64,000 bases of DNA from Hyphochytrium catenoides (lineage: Eukaryota > Sar > Hyphochytriomycetes > Hyphochytriales > Hyphochytriaceae). Below, piece by piece: positions 1 to 10,601 of this stretch. The stretch covers positions 13,909-77,908 of the forward strand of contig FLMG01001397.1 of NCBI GenBank assembly GCA_900088475.1, in the 5' to 3' direction. Each line of letters opens with the position of its first letter. The first letter of the stretch is position 1. A program made the translations under genes and the position numbers. The notes under the pieces were generated by a model that made no database searches, had not been told where the DNA came from, and saw only the letters and a program-made list of their open reading frames with translations.

Positions 1-23
1 AGAGAGAGAGAGAGAGAGAGAGA
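1..23. repeat. (AG)n microsatellite at window edge
   Basis: Uninterrupted AG dinucleotides run from the first base for about 23 bases. The rest of the stretch up to the DENN gene start at 379 is purine-rich (many GAGAG and AGGAGG runs) and shows no convincing coding frame. It is probably 5' flank or 5' UTR. Confidence 0.9.
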
Positions 24-378
24 AAGGGATGAGATGAGACTGGGAAGGATGAGGTGGATACGAGGAGAGACAAAAACACAGAGCCAAGAGAGAGAAGAGA
101 GCCAGAGGGAAGAGGAGTGGACGAAGGGATAACATGAGCATGAGAAGGTCCTCGCGTGCAAATCTGCAGCTCAGACCTGTCCCCAGAGGCCGAAGAGAGG
201 CACAGACAACGCAGAGGAGTTTATGACTCACAGAGAAAAGGAAAGGCGAGCTGGGCGTAGGGAGCCATTATGAGGAGGAGAGAGCACGCTAGAGGCTGAA
301 GCTGCTGAAGAGCAACTGGATTCCCCTCGTTCGCTCGCCTCTTCGTGGGAGAGAGAGTGAGAGCTGAGCTAGAGGAGG

Positions 379-1980
379 ATGGAGGAGCTGAGAGCAAGCC
401 AATCGCGTCTCTCACGACAAGGCCTCTCAGTTCTAAACTCAGCCCTGCAGGAGCCGAGCTCTCTTCCCTTAAGTAACTCTCCTGCGCGACTCTCACACTC
501 CTCTGCCTCTCCCCGCCTCTCTCTTCTGTCTTCCCCCGCCGGCCGTCGCCCCATCACGATTAAAGATAATGGGACACCGAAGGAGAAAAGCCCTTCTAAT
601 GTTAGAACAGGACCATCCCTGCAGCTTGAAGAAGCAGCTCTTCCATCCTCCAACATGGACCTGCAGAGGTTACGTACTATCTCTCCCTCCTCCGATCATC
701 ATCATCTCGGCACTCCATCTCCCTCTGCGAGCTCTGGGGCACTAGGAACACCCTCACCAAGCTACGAACCAAACACTCCTGTCCTTCCGCCCTCTGTCTC
801 TACCCCTGCACCTCCTGCACATCAAGCTTCTACACCTGGAAGACAGAGTCCAATCGCTAATGAAGGACTGAAGGGGTCCTTTACACTCTCTTTGCAGCCC
901 TCGCCATCCTCATCCTCTTCTCTCATTAGAGACGGAGTAAATGACTCACCTGCCTCCAAATACCGCTCCTGGGCCCAAAGCCAGTCCTTGGGGTCGGGGG
1001 GAGGCCGGAGCCCAGTAAGAAGGCCTCCTGCCACACCTCCGGCTGCTACTCCTCCTCTTCCTACGACGCCAGCTTCGGAAGAGAGGCCATCTGCTGCTGG
1101 TCCGTCGTTCTTTGATAGCGCTCCTCGGCGGTTCTGGCCGACCAGGGGAAGGAATGGTGGTGCAGCTTTTAAAAGAGGAGGGGCAGGAGACCCTGGAAAT
1201 GGGTTGGAAGGGAGTGAGGCTGGAACAGGCGGAGGAGTAGGGCTTGGAAGCCAAGGGGCGAAGTTGTACCAGCGCGTGTCCTCTTCCTCCAACAGTGTAA
1301 AGAGTATGGTGTCCTCTCTTCAGCCAGCTATGAATAACGCTGTGCGCTCCTTTGGCATACCTCGTACTCTCCTCAGGGGAGAGAAAACTGCAGTTCCTTT
1401 CTCTTCTGCTGCCGCAAACCTCAAGAGTAAAGCGCCCTTATATGGAGGGCCGGGCCCATCTCGTCACTCTTATGCACCACAGAATCCTCTGCAGGAGGAA
1501 GAAGGAGATGGAAGAGGGAGTCGTAGGACCGCAGACGTCCTGACTCCTCCTTCACTTTCGGAGAGGGGAAGCAATGGCTGGGGAGGACCGGCACGCCGCT
1601 CTTCCTTTATGAAAGACCTCGAGAAGACAGAGTTTTGGGGCGCTACGGGTGGTGTCGGAGAGAACGAACTTCTCCGGGTGTCTCTTGGAAAAGTGTTGCT
1701 TCCCCCTGAAGAGAGAATATCTTCCTCTGTGGACCCCACGGCTGTTGCAGATCCCAGTGGGCTAGAGCGGCATAGGGGACACTTCTTGCACAGAGAGTCC
1801 TGTGAGTCTGTCTAGCATACCTAGTTTAACTCTGCTGTCGGAAGTGTCTTGACTTTGTTGCTTGCCTGCTACCTGTTCGTCTGTCTGCACTTGGGTATGA
1901 TGTCGTTCTGCTTCTCCCGCAACATCTCTCTCACTTTTCCTCTCTCTCTCTCCCACTTTGTTCTCTCTCTCTCTCTTTTG

Positions 1981-2023
<43 letters not shown>

Positions 2024-4349
2024 CTGATTCCTGCAATCCGTCCTTTCAGGGAAGCTGGTGGATTACTTCTTCGTCGCTCGGGTAGAATGTGCCATCCAGC
2101 AGCCTGATGAATGTCCTGATGACCTCACAGCCATCCCTTTGAGAGCACAAGTGGCTGAGCGATACCCTGAAGAGGATCTTGACGGCTTTCCCCTTCCCAC
2201 GCGAATCCAACACTTCTGCTTCCCTCAGGGTGTCTATCTAAAGGTAAAAGCCTGCTCAGCCTGTTTACCTCTCTGTCCCTGTCTTCAACGTTCGGTCTGT
2301 TGTACCCAAAGAGACTCAGGCTTGGTTATGTGTGGGTTGTTGGCTCCCTCTCGCTGAGTCATCAGGCTGACCTATCCCTTCCTCTTATCCTCGACGAACT
2401 CGCCAATACTCACCAGAATGTCTCTCTTGTGCCGCTGTTTCTGTGTCCACCTTTTGGTGCTTCTCTTTGTACAGCCTGGCCCAGAAGAGCCAACCTTGCA
2501 CAACTTCGTCTGCACGGACGAGGAGGGACGAATGCTTCACGGTGCCACTCTCATATTCTACGAAGCCGCCACAGCGGAAGAGATAGCAAAGACATATGGT
2601 CTATCAACGGAGACTGTTGCATCTTCTCTCCCTGCAAAGACGCCTGTACTCTATCGTCCCGTTGCAATCTGCGCGACTTCAATCTTTGGGCTTTTTGGTC
2701 TTCTGAATGAGATTCTTCGGCAACTCTATAGGCTCTCCTTGTCTGAGCTCCCTATGCCCCTAGAGCGATATATTACGCACGTGGTCACGGCTATGCCTCT
2801 TCCTCCCCGTGGCATAGCAGAAGTGCAGGCCCTTATAGGGGACCATCATGTGACCGTTTGTCGCCCCCCTCCCAACTCCTTTGAGTGCATGGACATCGCT
2901 CTCAGGCCTATCTTTGAGCTCTTAGATGTCCGGAATGTGATCTACATTTTCTCTCTCCTCCTCACGGAGAGCAGAGTCGTATTTTGCTCCAGAATGCGTT
3001 CTCTCTTGGTGCCTGTGGCTGAAGGTTTCTGCTCGTTCCTCTTCCCATTCTGGTGGCAAGGCCTCTACATACCGGTCCTTCCAGCTGAGCTGTACAAGCT
3101 ATTAGAAGCTCCAGTGCCCTTTGTCATGGGGATTGACGCTGCATATCTCTCTCAGCACGACCGAGAAGATTGGCCTGAGGACGTGTACTTCGTAGATTTG
3201 GATAACAATCTTGTCTTTGATCCTCAGGGTCAGGAGCCTATCTCCCCTATAGACTTTGCGGACTTCAAGATACCAGGAACGAGCATCTTCAAGCTTATGA
3301 AGAAGATAGAAAGCGTGGCTGACGTCTTTGTGCCTCTGGAACTTCGGCAAGCAAGCCCAGTTTCTCCTTCTCTATCCTCTTTGTCTCCAAACCCTGCGGT
3401 TGAAGCCCTCCCAGTGAACCGAGTTGCCCATCCTTCCAATTCTATCGCTAGCCAGGATCGCTTGTCCATGAATTCGTTAGGGAGAGAAAGTTGGAACCGT
3501 CCTTCTTCCGCTCTTCAGAGCTGGAAGTATATGGAGGGAGACAAAGCATTTCCTTCTGTCACAACGGTGGAGCCCATCACCCGCTTCCCGTCGGTGCATG
3601 GCATCCTCTATCATAAATCACTGTCAGCACGGGACCAGAGGTACGGAACAACAGTCCAGGCAGGAGGAGATTCAGGGCTCAAGAGACGGTCCCTATTGAT
3701 GCACCAGATGGAGCTGGAAGAGACTGAAGGCTTCTCAAGAACCGCAGTGAGAGAAGCTTTCTTTTGTTTTGTTCTCTCTCTTCTGCGGGGCTATCGAGGT
3801 TTCCTTCCTGCGCAAACTAGTGACTATCGAGAATTTAACGTTGTCGGGTTTATCAATAGCAAAGCTTCGGCGGGGCAGCTGGATCAGCAGCTCACTCACC
3901 GACTCGTAGAGACACAACTGTTTGACAAGTTTGTTCAGGAGCGACTGCAGTACAAAGAGTTAGCCGAGATCGAGTACGTTGATGCCAAGCTAACAGAGGT
4001 CACATCTGGGATAAAGACAGCGTTCCTCCAGGATGCTTCCTATGCCCTCACGGAGGTCTTCGTAGCGCCCACACCTTCGCAAGGAGGAGCGGGAGCGAAC
4101 GCAATGCACGGTGAAGCCTTCCAGTACACATCTTTTCCCCGTTTGCAGTCTTCACTGTTTGGTTCCCCGCACCTGTCTGAGCCACAGACGCTGAATCTTC
4201 GCTCCAACCAAGAGTATGTGGAGAGGTTAAGGAGTGGTAAGCCGTCGGAACTGAACCGAAGATTTTTCTCCAAGCAAAACATTCAGAAAGCGTTGGAGAC
4301 TTCCAGAAGGAATATTCATCACTGGTTCAACTCGTCTGACGGACATTGA
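379..4349 (+). CDS. DENN-domain protein (probable Rab GEF)
   Basis: Three exons: 379-1801, 2050-2243 and 2475-4349, with GT-AG introns 1802-2049 and 2244-2474. Joining them gives about 1163 residues. Residues 1-470 are Ser/Pro-rich low complexity and probably disordered. The upstream DENN region follows at about 475-540 (KLVDYFFVARVE, then FCFPQGVYLK), the core DENN at about 545-800 (IFGLFGLLNEILRQLY; ESRVVFCSRMRSLLVPVAE), and the downstream DENN helices at about 965-1035 (FFCFVLSLLRGYRGFLPAQ; LFDKFVQERL). DENN proteins are exchange factors for Rab GTPases in membrane traffic. The Rab partner cannot be read from sequence. The codon split at the first intron gives W-KLVDYFF, so phase is consistent. 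The ATG at 379 is the first in frame, but an upstream exon cannot be excluded. The first intron has a very long CT tract before its acceptor. The stop lies 367 bp from the stop of the convergent thioredoxin-like gene. Confidence 0.9.
1976..2028. repeat. CT-rich tract in first intron of DENN gene
   Basis: A run of CT dinucleotides with occasional TTT lies 20-70 bases before the acceptor ending at 2049. It is an oversized polypyrimidine tract and explains the leucine/serine-rich spurious frame across the intron. Confidence 0.85.
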
Positions 4350-4716
4350 GATAACTGTCCTCCCTGTTCCCCATTGTAACTCTTATACTTGCGGTCTATG
4401 GGCCTGCTCCCTTCTATGCTCTCTTCTCTTGGCATCAAAAGTGCTTGTCAATGCCGTTAACCTTTAGATGTCTCAGACCAACTCCTCGTAAGACCTATGA
4501 AGAACTAACCCTTCAATAGATGCCATAATCCCTTTTTAACCCTTTGGACCTCCTCACTGGTCGCGTGTTCTTTTCCACCTAACGCAGCATAATAATCACA
4601 GGGTCGAGTAGGAAGCGATTCTACCTTCATTATATTCTCTGCTACAATGAAAAGGACAAGGCTCAGGTGCACTTTTGCACTTGGGACAGCATAGGGAAGG
4701 TACTCGTTGCTTCTCT

Positions 4717-6843
4717 CTACTCTCGCTTTGGTTTTGATGGCGCCACCAGCCACATGTAGAATAGGCCAAAGAGGGCAGTGGCTATAAGTCCAAGCAGGAC
4801 AAGGAAGCCAGCGGCAACAAACCAAGGCAACTGGAGCTCTTCGATGAAGAAGTAATAAAGGCTCTGTTGAGACATCAGTTAACTTTGAGACGATAGGTAG
4901 ATAATGTAGGCAAAACAGGAACACTACCCCTCGGACTACGAGCAAAAGAGCTGAGTAGCTTTAAAGCAAGAGAAGACCTTTCATCGAAAGAACAAAAATT
5001 ATTATTGTTCTTGAAATGGAAGACTCACTTGAATGCGGCCACCGCTAGAAATGAGGAAACCCTTGAATTTTCCGCTACATGGCACAATGGACAAGGGAAG
5101 GAGAGTCAAGGTACACATACTAGTTCGAAGAGAATAGCAGATATCGAACCCTTTGCAACCGCAGAGAGCCTGCTGGTAGCATGAGAAGAACAGAAGCGTC
5201 CTTAGGCAGACGGGGCGCAGCTCAAGCGCAGAAGAAGACGACAACAGGAGTTGAGACTTACACGAGCCCAAAGGGGGACTTCAAATAGCTTACAGCGGGT
5301 GCGTCCTTCCAACCTACACAGACAAGAGAAAGGGTGAGAAGTGCTGCCGTATCCTAACTCCCTTTACTGCAGTTCTCTCTATATGATGGAGTTCCTTCTG
5401 TCCACGTTGGCTCTTTCTTGCCTGACGCCGTGCTCTCTTGTCTGTCTGTATGCGACTTCCCCCTAAAGTCTCTTCACGCAACCGCTTCAACAACTACGTA
5501 CGAAAGGCGTAGACCTACCTTCAGTTGCGAAGTGCACGAGGCCCTGAACAGAGCGACTGTACTCGACATCAGCAGCGTGAGCAGCTGCGATATACGGACC
5601 CAAATGTGAAGATGGAGCAGAGCTTACCCTGAGTTACCCATCTGCCGAATATCTTGCTTGCGGACGCTGAAGGAAAGAGCGGAGCACTGGGTCAGCAAGT
5701 TGAACAAGTTCTGAGCCCTTGACTGCTCATTGCAGTCCCAGGGAGGACAACATGGTGAACTCCCACGGCAAAACGGGCATAGCACAAGAAGGCAGCCTAT
5801 ATTGCACGGAAATAGACCTCATAACACAGAGACTAGACTCATAGGATGTAGCATACATAGAGTGCTTAACGCTTCTTGGGCCAGAGATGGGCAGGGAGAA
5901 AGGTGGAACAGCTATAACAAGGGCCGACAATCAAAGAGCTCAAGCAGACATTGTACTTACAAGAAGATGGATGGATAACCGCCGATATGGAAGCGAGCGC
6001 TTAGGGCTGAAAGACACGGGGTTAGCATCGAATGGACGAAGAGAGTCTGAGGTATATGAACCTTTTGGACTAGGTCGTACGAGCATAAAAGAAAGAGGAT
6101 AATCCGCTTACGTTCTTACCTCGTTCTGCAGAACCATCAACCTTTGCTACATTGACACGTCCTAGGTTCAGCACAATCAAGCAGAAAGAAGAAAATAGCA
6201 GCCCCGAAGACAGAGATGCATTGTCAGACATTGGTGCAGGAGACGAGAGCGTGGCTGGGGATTCGAGGAGAACGAGACCAGAAAGACAGAGAAAACCTGA
6301 CTGCAAAAGCCAGGACTTAAGTCAATGAAGAGGAAGACTTAGAGGAGGGAGAGAACAAGCGGAAAAAGAAAGATAAGAGTAGGGGGACGCATGCCAAAAA
6401 GAAGAAAGCGAAGCCCATCGCGATTGTGGCATTGATCACCTTTGAGCTCTTTTGCAGCTTCAGCATACGCCCTCGCCATCTTCCGGCAATGACCGCACCA
6501 TGGTGCATAGCTACAAAAATGACTAAGGTTAGCTTTACTCAGTCGACAGTTTACTTTGAGCGTGTGCAAGCTGGGGAAGAGAGAAGGGAAGACAACGAGG
6601 CAGCCGCTCTGAGAAAAGGAGGATTGTCAGGTAAGAGAAAGAACGACAAGTGCCCTACAATTCTATCATCCAGTCTCCCTGTGCCATGGCTTCATCAATC
6701 GTGTGATAGTCCAGCACTATGACCCCATCAGCATCTCTTTTCCACTCCTGGCTCCCTCCGGTGCAGACCATAAGGAAAGATGCTGTCAGCGCCATCACTG
6801 CCACTGCAACAAAGGCAAATCGGGAAGAAGCACGTCGGACCAT
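4717..6843 (-). CDS. Transmembrane thioredoxin-related (PDI family) ER protein
   Basis: Multi-exon gene. Resolved exons are 6659-6843, 6440-6510, 6120-6161, 5961-6006, 5628-5666, 5262-5313, 5029-5074 and 4717-4863, with intron phases that agree. One exon between about 5670 and 5960 is not resolved. The ATG at 6843 starts a signal peptide (AFVAVAVMALTASFLMV). The second exon carries the CXXC active site in FYAPWCGHCRKM. VAKVDGSAE and FHIGGYPSIF follow, the latter with the cis-proline typical of the fold. The last exon gives a transmembrane helix (about 20 residues after ELQLPW) and a short cytosolic tail. Members of the family oxidise, reduce or isomerise disulfides in the ER lumen. The tail ends K-P-K-R-E-stop, matching the KXKXX COPI retrieval signal, which fits ER residence. 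Length is roughly 270 residues, as in TMX-type proteins. The exact subfamily is uncertain. Confidence 0.88.
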
Positions 6844-7792
6844 GGTGCTGAGGGCTGTGCTTGGTGCCGTCCTATATCTACCTACTTCTATGGAGGAGGA
6901 TTAGCAGCGCCCTGTGTTGACAGAAAGAAGGCGCTTTCTCCAAGTCCAAGATGGCAAGAGAGAATGTTAGACAGGCGTCGGACGGAGAAATGGGCAGATT
7001 TCTGAGACGGCGGCGGCGGCATCGGCGCTATTTCGAAGATCTCAGAGTTCTGGAGAGACTAAGACTGTTCTCGGGAAAAGATGACGTTTGGTCCGTGGCT
7101 TCGTATTATAATGTTTATTGTCGGTCTAACCCTAACTGTTGGAAGGACCTCCAATGTTATTTAGGAGACCTTATATTCGGCTAGCACTTTCAAACTTGGA
7201 ACAAGGAGAAAGTAGCGAATCTTCAGTAAGCTTTCATGGAGCCATCGACTCACTTAGCACGCACGTCTTCATCTTCAACAGGTCAGGATGACCGCCAGAG
7301 GAGTGAGGTTATAGACATGAAGAACGGCTGAGAGTGAGAAAAGGAAGAGAGAGAGAGCTAGCAGAAGGAGCCGAGGAGAGAGGGAAAGAGAGCATGTTAG
7401 GCTTGACTACGGAAAGACAAAGGCTGTGTAGACGGTCGGGGGACAGGGGTGTATGACATAAGAGGCAGGGATGTAGCGCAAATTGTGTCGTTACTTCGCT
7501 TTCTAATAGTAGAAGCCAACTTCTGTTATCCTCTGAGATCTAGATCCAAAGAATCTCAAGGGACTAGAGAGTAGGAGAATCACCTGTCGGTCTGCGGAGA
7601 GTATAACTAGAGGCGAAGGTGTGCCATGTAGCCAAGGAACAACCTTGATCGCTCCTCACCACATAATAAGTCCTAGAGAAAGGAGAATATCTCTCTAGTT
7701 CTCTTCCTTACGTCCACCCTGGATGGCTCTTTCACTGCTCATGTAAGCGTACAGTCTCCTCACCGGAGCCCGTAGCGGTAGTCATTCCCGAC
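6844..7792. other. Intergenic, no gene seen
   Basis: This holds the 5' flank of the thioredoxin-like gene and the 3' flank of the C2-like gene, both on the minus strand. Short open frames here lack good start codons, splice logic or recognisable protein features. Confidence 0.6.
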
Positions 7793-8905
7793 TTAAAGCA
7801 AGTTCTCGAGAAAATCTTCTGACACGTAACGGAAGACAGCAACACTGGCCCCAAACATTGCTATTGCCCGATTAGCAACGAATGTTTCCCATACACCCGC
7901 AGCGATGGCTTTCCATGGAATACTCCGGTCAGGCCGCTCACTGGGAGGGGCTGCTCCTCTTGGCGCAGCTCTTGCGGGTGCCGCACCCCCTTTGTTCTTC
8001 TTGGAGGAGACCAGTCGACCCGCACTGGCCTTTTTTTCTGTCACCGGTACCCTGGCGGCGTTCTCGAGTCTCTCGAGCGCTATAGCAGTGGCGCTGAGGA
8101 CCTGAGTTTCCTTTTCTTTCTCCTTCAGCAGCCGCTTCTTCCTTCTGTGGAGATTTCCAATCTCTATTACTATCTTCTCTTCTTCTGAGGGCGTGAAAAG
8201 TACCTGGAACTCCACCACTGGGCTCTCAGGGGTGGTGCTACTATCTTCTTTCTTCTCCTCGGCCTCACCAGTCTGGAAGTCTGGAGCCTCGTTATCTGGG
8301 TCTAGTTCTTCGATGCTAGTAGGTGGGAGGGTTGTGTCTTCGTCCTCCGGAGCGACAATCTCATTGACTGCTGAACCTTGAGCACTCTGACTTTTCTCTG
8401 TCCTCAAACTTAAACAGCCGTTCTTCACCTCTTCCGTGAGAAGATCCGTGATGGCGAAGTGTTGCTGGCTCTCGGGCTCCTCTTTCCCAGACTCCCATAG
8501 ACGCAGCACTAGGGCTCCATCTCTATCTCTGATGGCGCCAAAGTCGAAGTTACTTTGCCAATCAGGCTTTTCTTCGCTGGACCACGGCGCGGCCGGTGTC
8601 TGGAATTTGCTCTCGCGCTGCTCGTCCACAGCGTCTTCAGGATCAACTTCGACTGTGCAATATACGTCTTTGCGGCCACTAGACAGGTAACCTTTGGTTC
8701 CCTGAATCTCTACCCGCAGGTTGCCTACATGTGGAGGAGTGTCCTCACCGTCGTCCTCTTTTTCCTCGAACTCATGGAGAGCAGTGAGCTTTTGATGGGA
8801 CTCTTTGATGTGGTCGTCCACCTCTGCAAGTTCAGTCATGATCTCATGCAGCCTCTTCTTGGACTCGGCATGCCGCCTCTGCGTTTCTGTCTTCTTGTCT
8901 GCCAT
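7793..8905 (-). CDS. Hypothetical coiled-coil protein with C2-like region
   Basis: Single-exon frame of 370 residues with an ATG at 8905. Residues 1-55 are heptad-like and charged (coiled coil). Residues about 62-165 resemble a C2 beta-sandwich (LRVEIQGTKGYL, DVYCTVEVD, LVLRLWESG), but the usual clusters of calcium-binding aspartates are not evident. An acidic linker follows, then a second coiled coil near 235-280 and a Lys/Ala/Pro-rich linker. The last ~35 residues are hydrophobic to amphipathic (AIAMFGASVAVFRYV) and could be a tail anchor. A peripheral or tail-anchored membrane role is an inference. I do not recognise an orthologue. The frame is clean over 1.1 kb with no competing open frame on the opposite strand, which supports a real gene. 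Confidence 0.7.
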   Translation of the reverse strand: MADKKTETQRRHAESKKRLHEIMTELAEVDDHIKESHQKLTALHEFEEKEDDGEDTPPHVGNLRVEIQGTKGYLSSGRKDVYCTVEVDPEDAVDEQRESKFQTPAAPWSSEEKPDWQSNFDFGAIRDRDGALVLRLWESGKEEPESQQHFAITDLLTEEVKNGCLSLRTEKSQSAQGSAVNEIVAPEDEDTTLPPTSIEELDPDNEAPDFQTGEAEEKKEDSSTTPESPVVEFQVLFTPSEEEKIVIEIGNLHRRKKRLLKEKEKETQVLSATAIALERLENAARVPVTEKKASAGRLVSSKKNKGGAAPARAAPRGAAPPSERPDRSIPWKAIAAGVWETFVANRAIAMFGASVAVFRYVSEDFLENLL

Positions 8906-10601
8906 GGTTGCCTACTCAGACGCTTTCAGGTGCAGCCTTCCTTCTTAGTCTGACGAGACGAGTAAAGCTCCAGATCTGTGTCTCGCTTGGCAAACAATGG
9001 GCCACGGTGCTTCAAGCAAGGCGTAGCTTACGTCTTTCGTCTGCTTTCCCTCGCTCAAAGAAAGGAAAGGAAGGCGCTTGACTGAAGTCTGGGTGGTGAT
9101 GACGAAGATTCTCTGTTCAGAACCACCTACTTGTGCAGAACTTCCAACTCCGCAATGTGGTATATTTTCCTAACGCGTTATCCTACAGAAAGGAAAGTTG
9201 AATAGCGGAGTTACGAGTATTGGTTGGTTGTATAGGTTTCGGCATTACTTGGCCTTCAGCCTCAGCAGAGCTCAAGAATTCCTTCATCGTGGCAATGAAC
9301 GCGATAGTTTGAGATCTTCACTTCTGGGCGGGCTCGATGATGAAGCTGGTTGTCCGCATGGGGCATGAAAGCCGTAGATCTGGGCCGTCTAGGGCTGCAC
9401 CAGCTAAGGAATCTGGACCTAGCTTCCTTTGCGGGAGTTCGCTTCAGCCCACAGGGAGCAGGTACTACTGGGCGGGCTCGATGAAGCTGGTTGTCCGGAT
9501 GGGGCATGAAAGCCGTAGATCTGGGCCGTCTAGGGCTGCACCAGCTAAGAAATCTGGACCTAGCTTCCTTTGCGGGAGTTCGCTTCAGCCCACAGGGAGC
9601 AGGAACTTCTGAGCGGGCTTTATGATGAAGCTGGTTGTCCGCATGGGGCATGAAGGCCGTAGATCTGGGCCGTCTAGGGCTGCATCAGTTAAGGAATCTG
9701 GACCTAGCTTCCTTTGCGGGAGTTCGCTTCAGCCCACAGGTAGCAGGTACTACTGAGCGGGCTTTATGATGAAGCTGGTTGTCCGCATGGGGCATGGAAG
9801 CCGTAGATCTGGGCCGTCTTGGGCTGCACTAGCTAAGGAATCTGGACCTAGCTTCTTTTTTGCGGGAGTTCGCTTCAGCCCACAGTCAGGTCTCGGTTGA
9901 ATGTCTCCTAAGCAAAGTACGCGGGGGCCAAGGCTTTGAGCTCAGCCATCTGAGTACAAGCTTATCGCTTCGTACATCATCTAGGCCGTTTAGTGGCATG
10001 GAGATGGCCGACAGTATTAGGACAAAAGAGATCTAAAAAGTTCCCCGGAAAGCAAAGCAAAGTCTCCGCGTTATCAAGCGCTCAAAATTTTGACTCAAAC
10101 TTCCGCTGCGCGCCACGTAGAGATCGTAGTCTCTTGGTCCATGCAACAAACGGCAATAGCAGATCTAACCTTTTCACTTCTCTGCTGGCCCTGATCCCAG
10201 GAGAGACCGCTGTGATCCTTCTTTGTTTATAACACGCCTCTATGTCCTTAGAACTTGTCTTCTAAAGCCTGGTGGTCCTCGCTAAAGACAACGAGCCCAC
10301 CGCGCCTCTTTCTCCTAACTATCGACTTTGAAATTAATTGATGATGACCAGCTCCCTTCCCTCCTTCCTTGCCACCGCTTCGCTTTTCCACTGGCAGCTG
10401 TCAAAGAGAAGAAGTTGAGAATAAGCCACTTTGGTCCTCCCATCATCGCGAGAGGATCCACGTGGACCTCACTAGGACACTGATTTAAGAGTCGAACGAA
10501 AGTTTACCAGTGACATCCTAGAGAGAGAGGAGAAGCATGTTGCCTATCATCGTTGTCTAGAACTAATGCATGTCATACAATTTGACAACCTGACTAGCTC
10601 A
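8906..10601. other. Intergenic region containing the tandem repeat
   Basis: Outside the 144-bp array this stretch shows no supported gene. Frames at 9993-10232 and near 8950 lack start context and recognisable domains. It separates the 5' end of the C2-like gene from the 3' end of the membrane-protein gene; both are on the minus strand. Confidence 0.55.
9325..9885. repeat. Tandem array of four ~144-bp repeats
   Basis: Four head-to-tail copies begin at about 9325, 9470, 9611 and 9755 (spacings 145, 141 and 144). Each begins G-G/A-GCGGGCT, runs through GAAGCTGGTTGTCCG and GGGCATGAA, and ends in a GCTTCAGCCCACAG block. The last copy stops at about 9885. Copies differ by a few substitutions and by small indels (a 3-base GAT deletion in copy 2; extra T's in copy 4). 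The first three copies stay open in one frame on each strand, giving two artefactual repeat proteins. I see no evidence for a gene. Confidence 0.92.

Noticed and set aside
822-1292. 156-residue minus-strand frame inside DENN exon 1
   Set aside because: It is a shadow of Pro/Ser-rich low-complexity coding sequence on the plus strand.
1849-2085. Plus-strand hydrophobic frame MTLLLACYLF...
   Set aside because: It is the polypyrimidine tract of the first DENN intron read through.
9262-9651. Minus-strand repeat protein and the opposite plus-strand frame 9337-9612
   Set aside because: Both are translations of the 144-bp tandem repeat. Neither continues through copy 4, and neither has a start context or splice partner outside the array.
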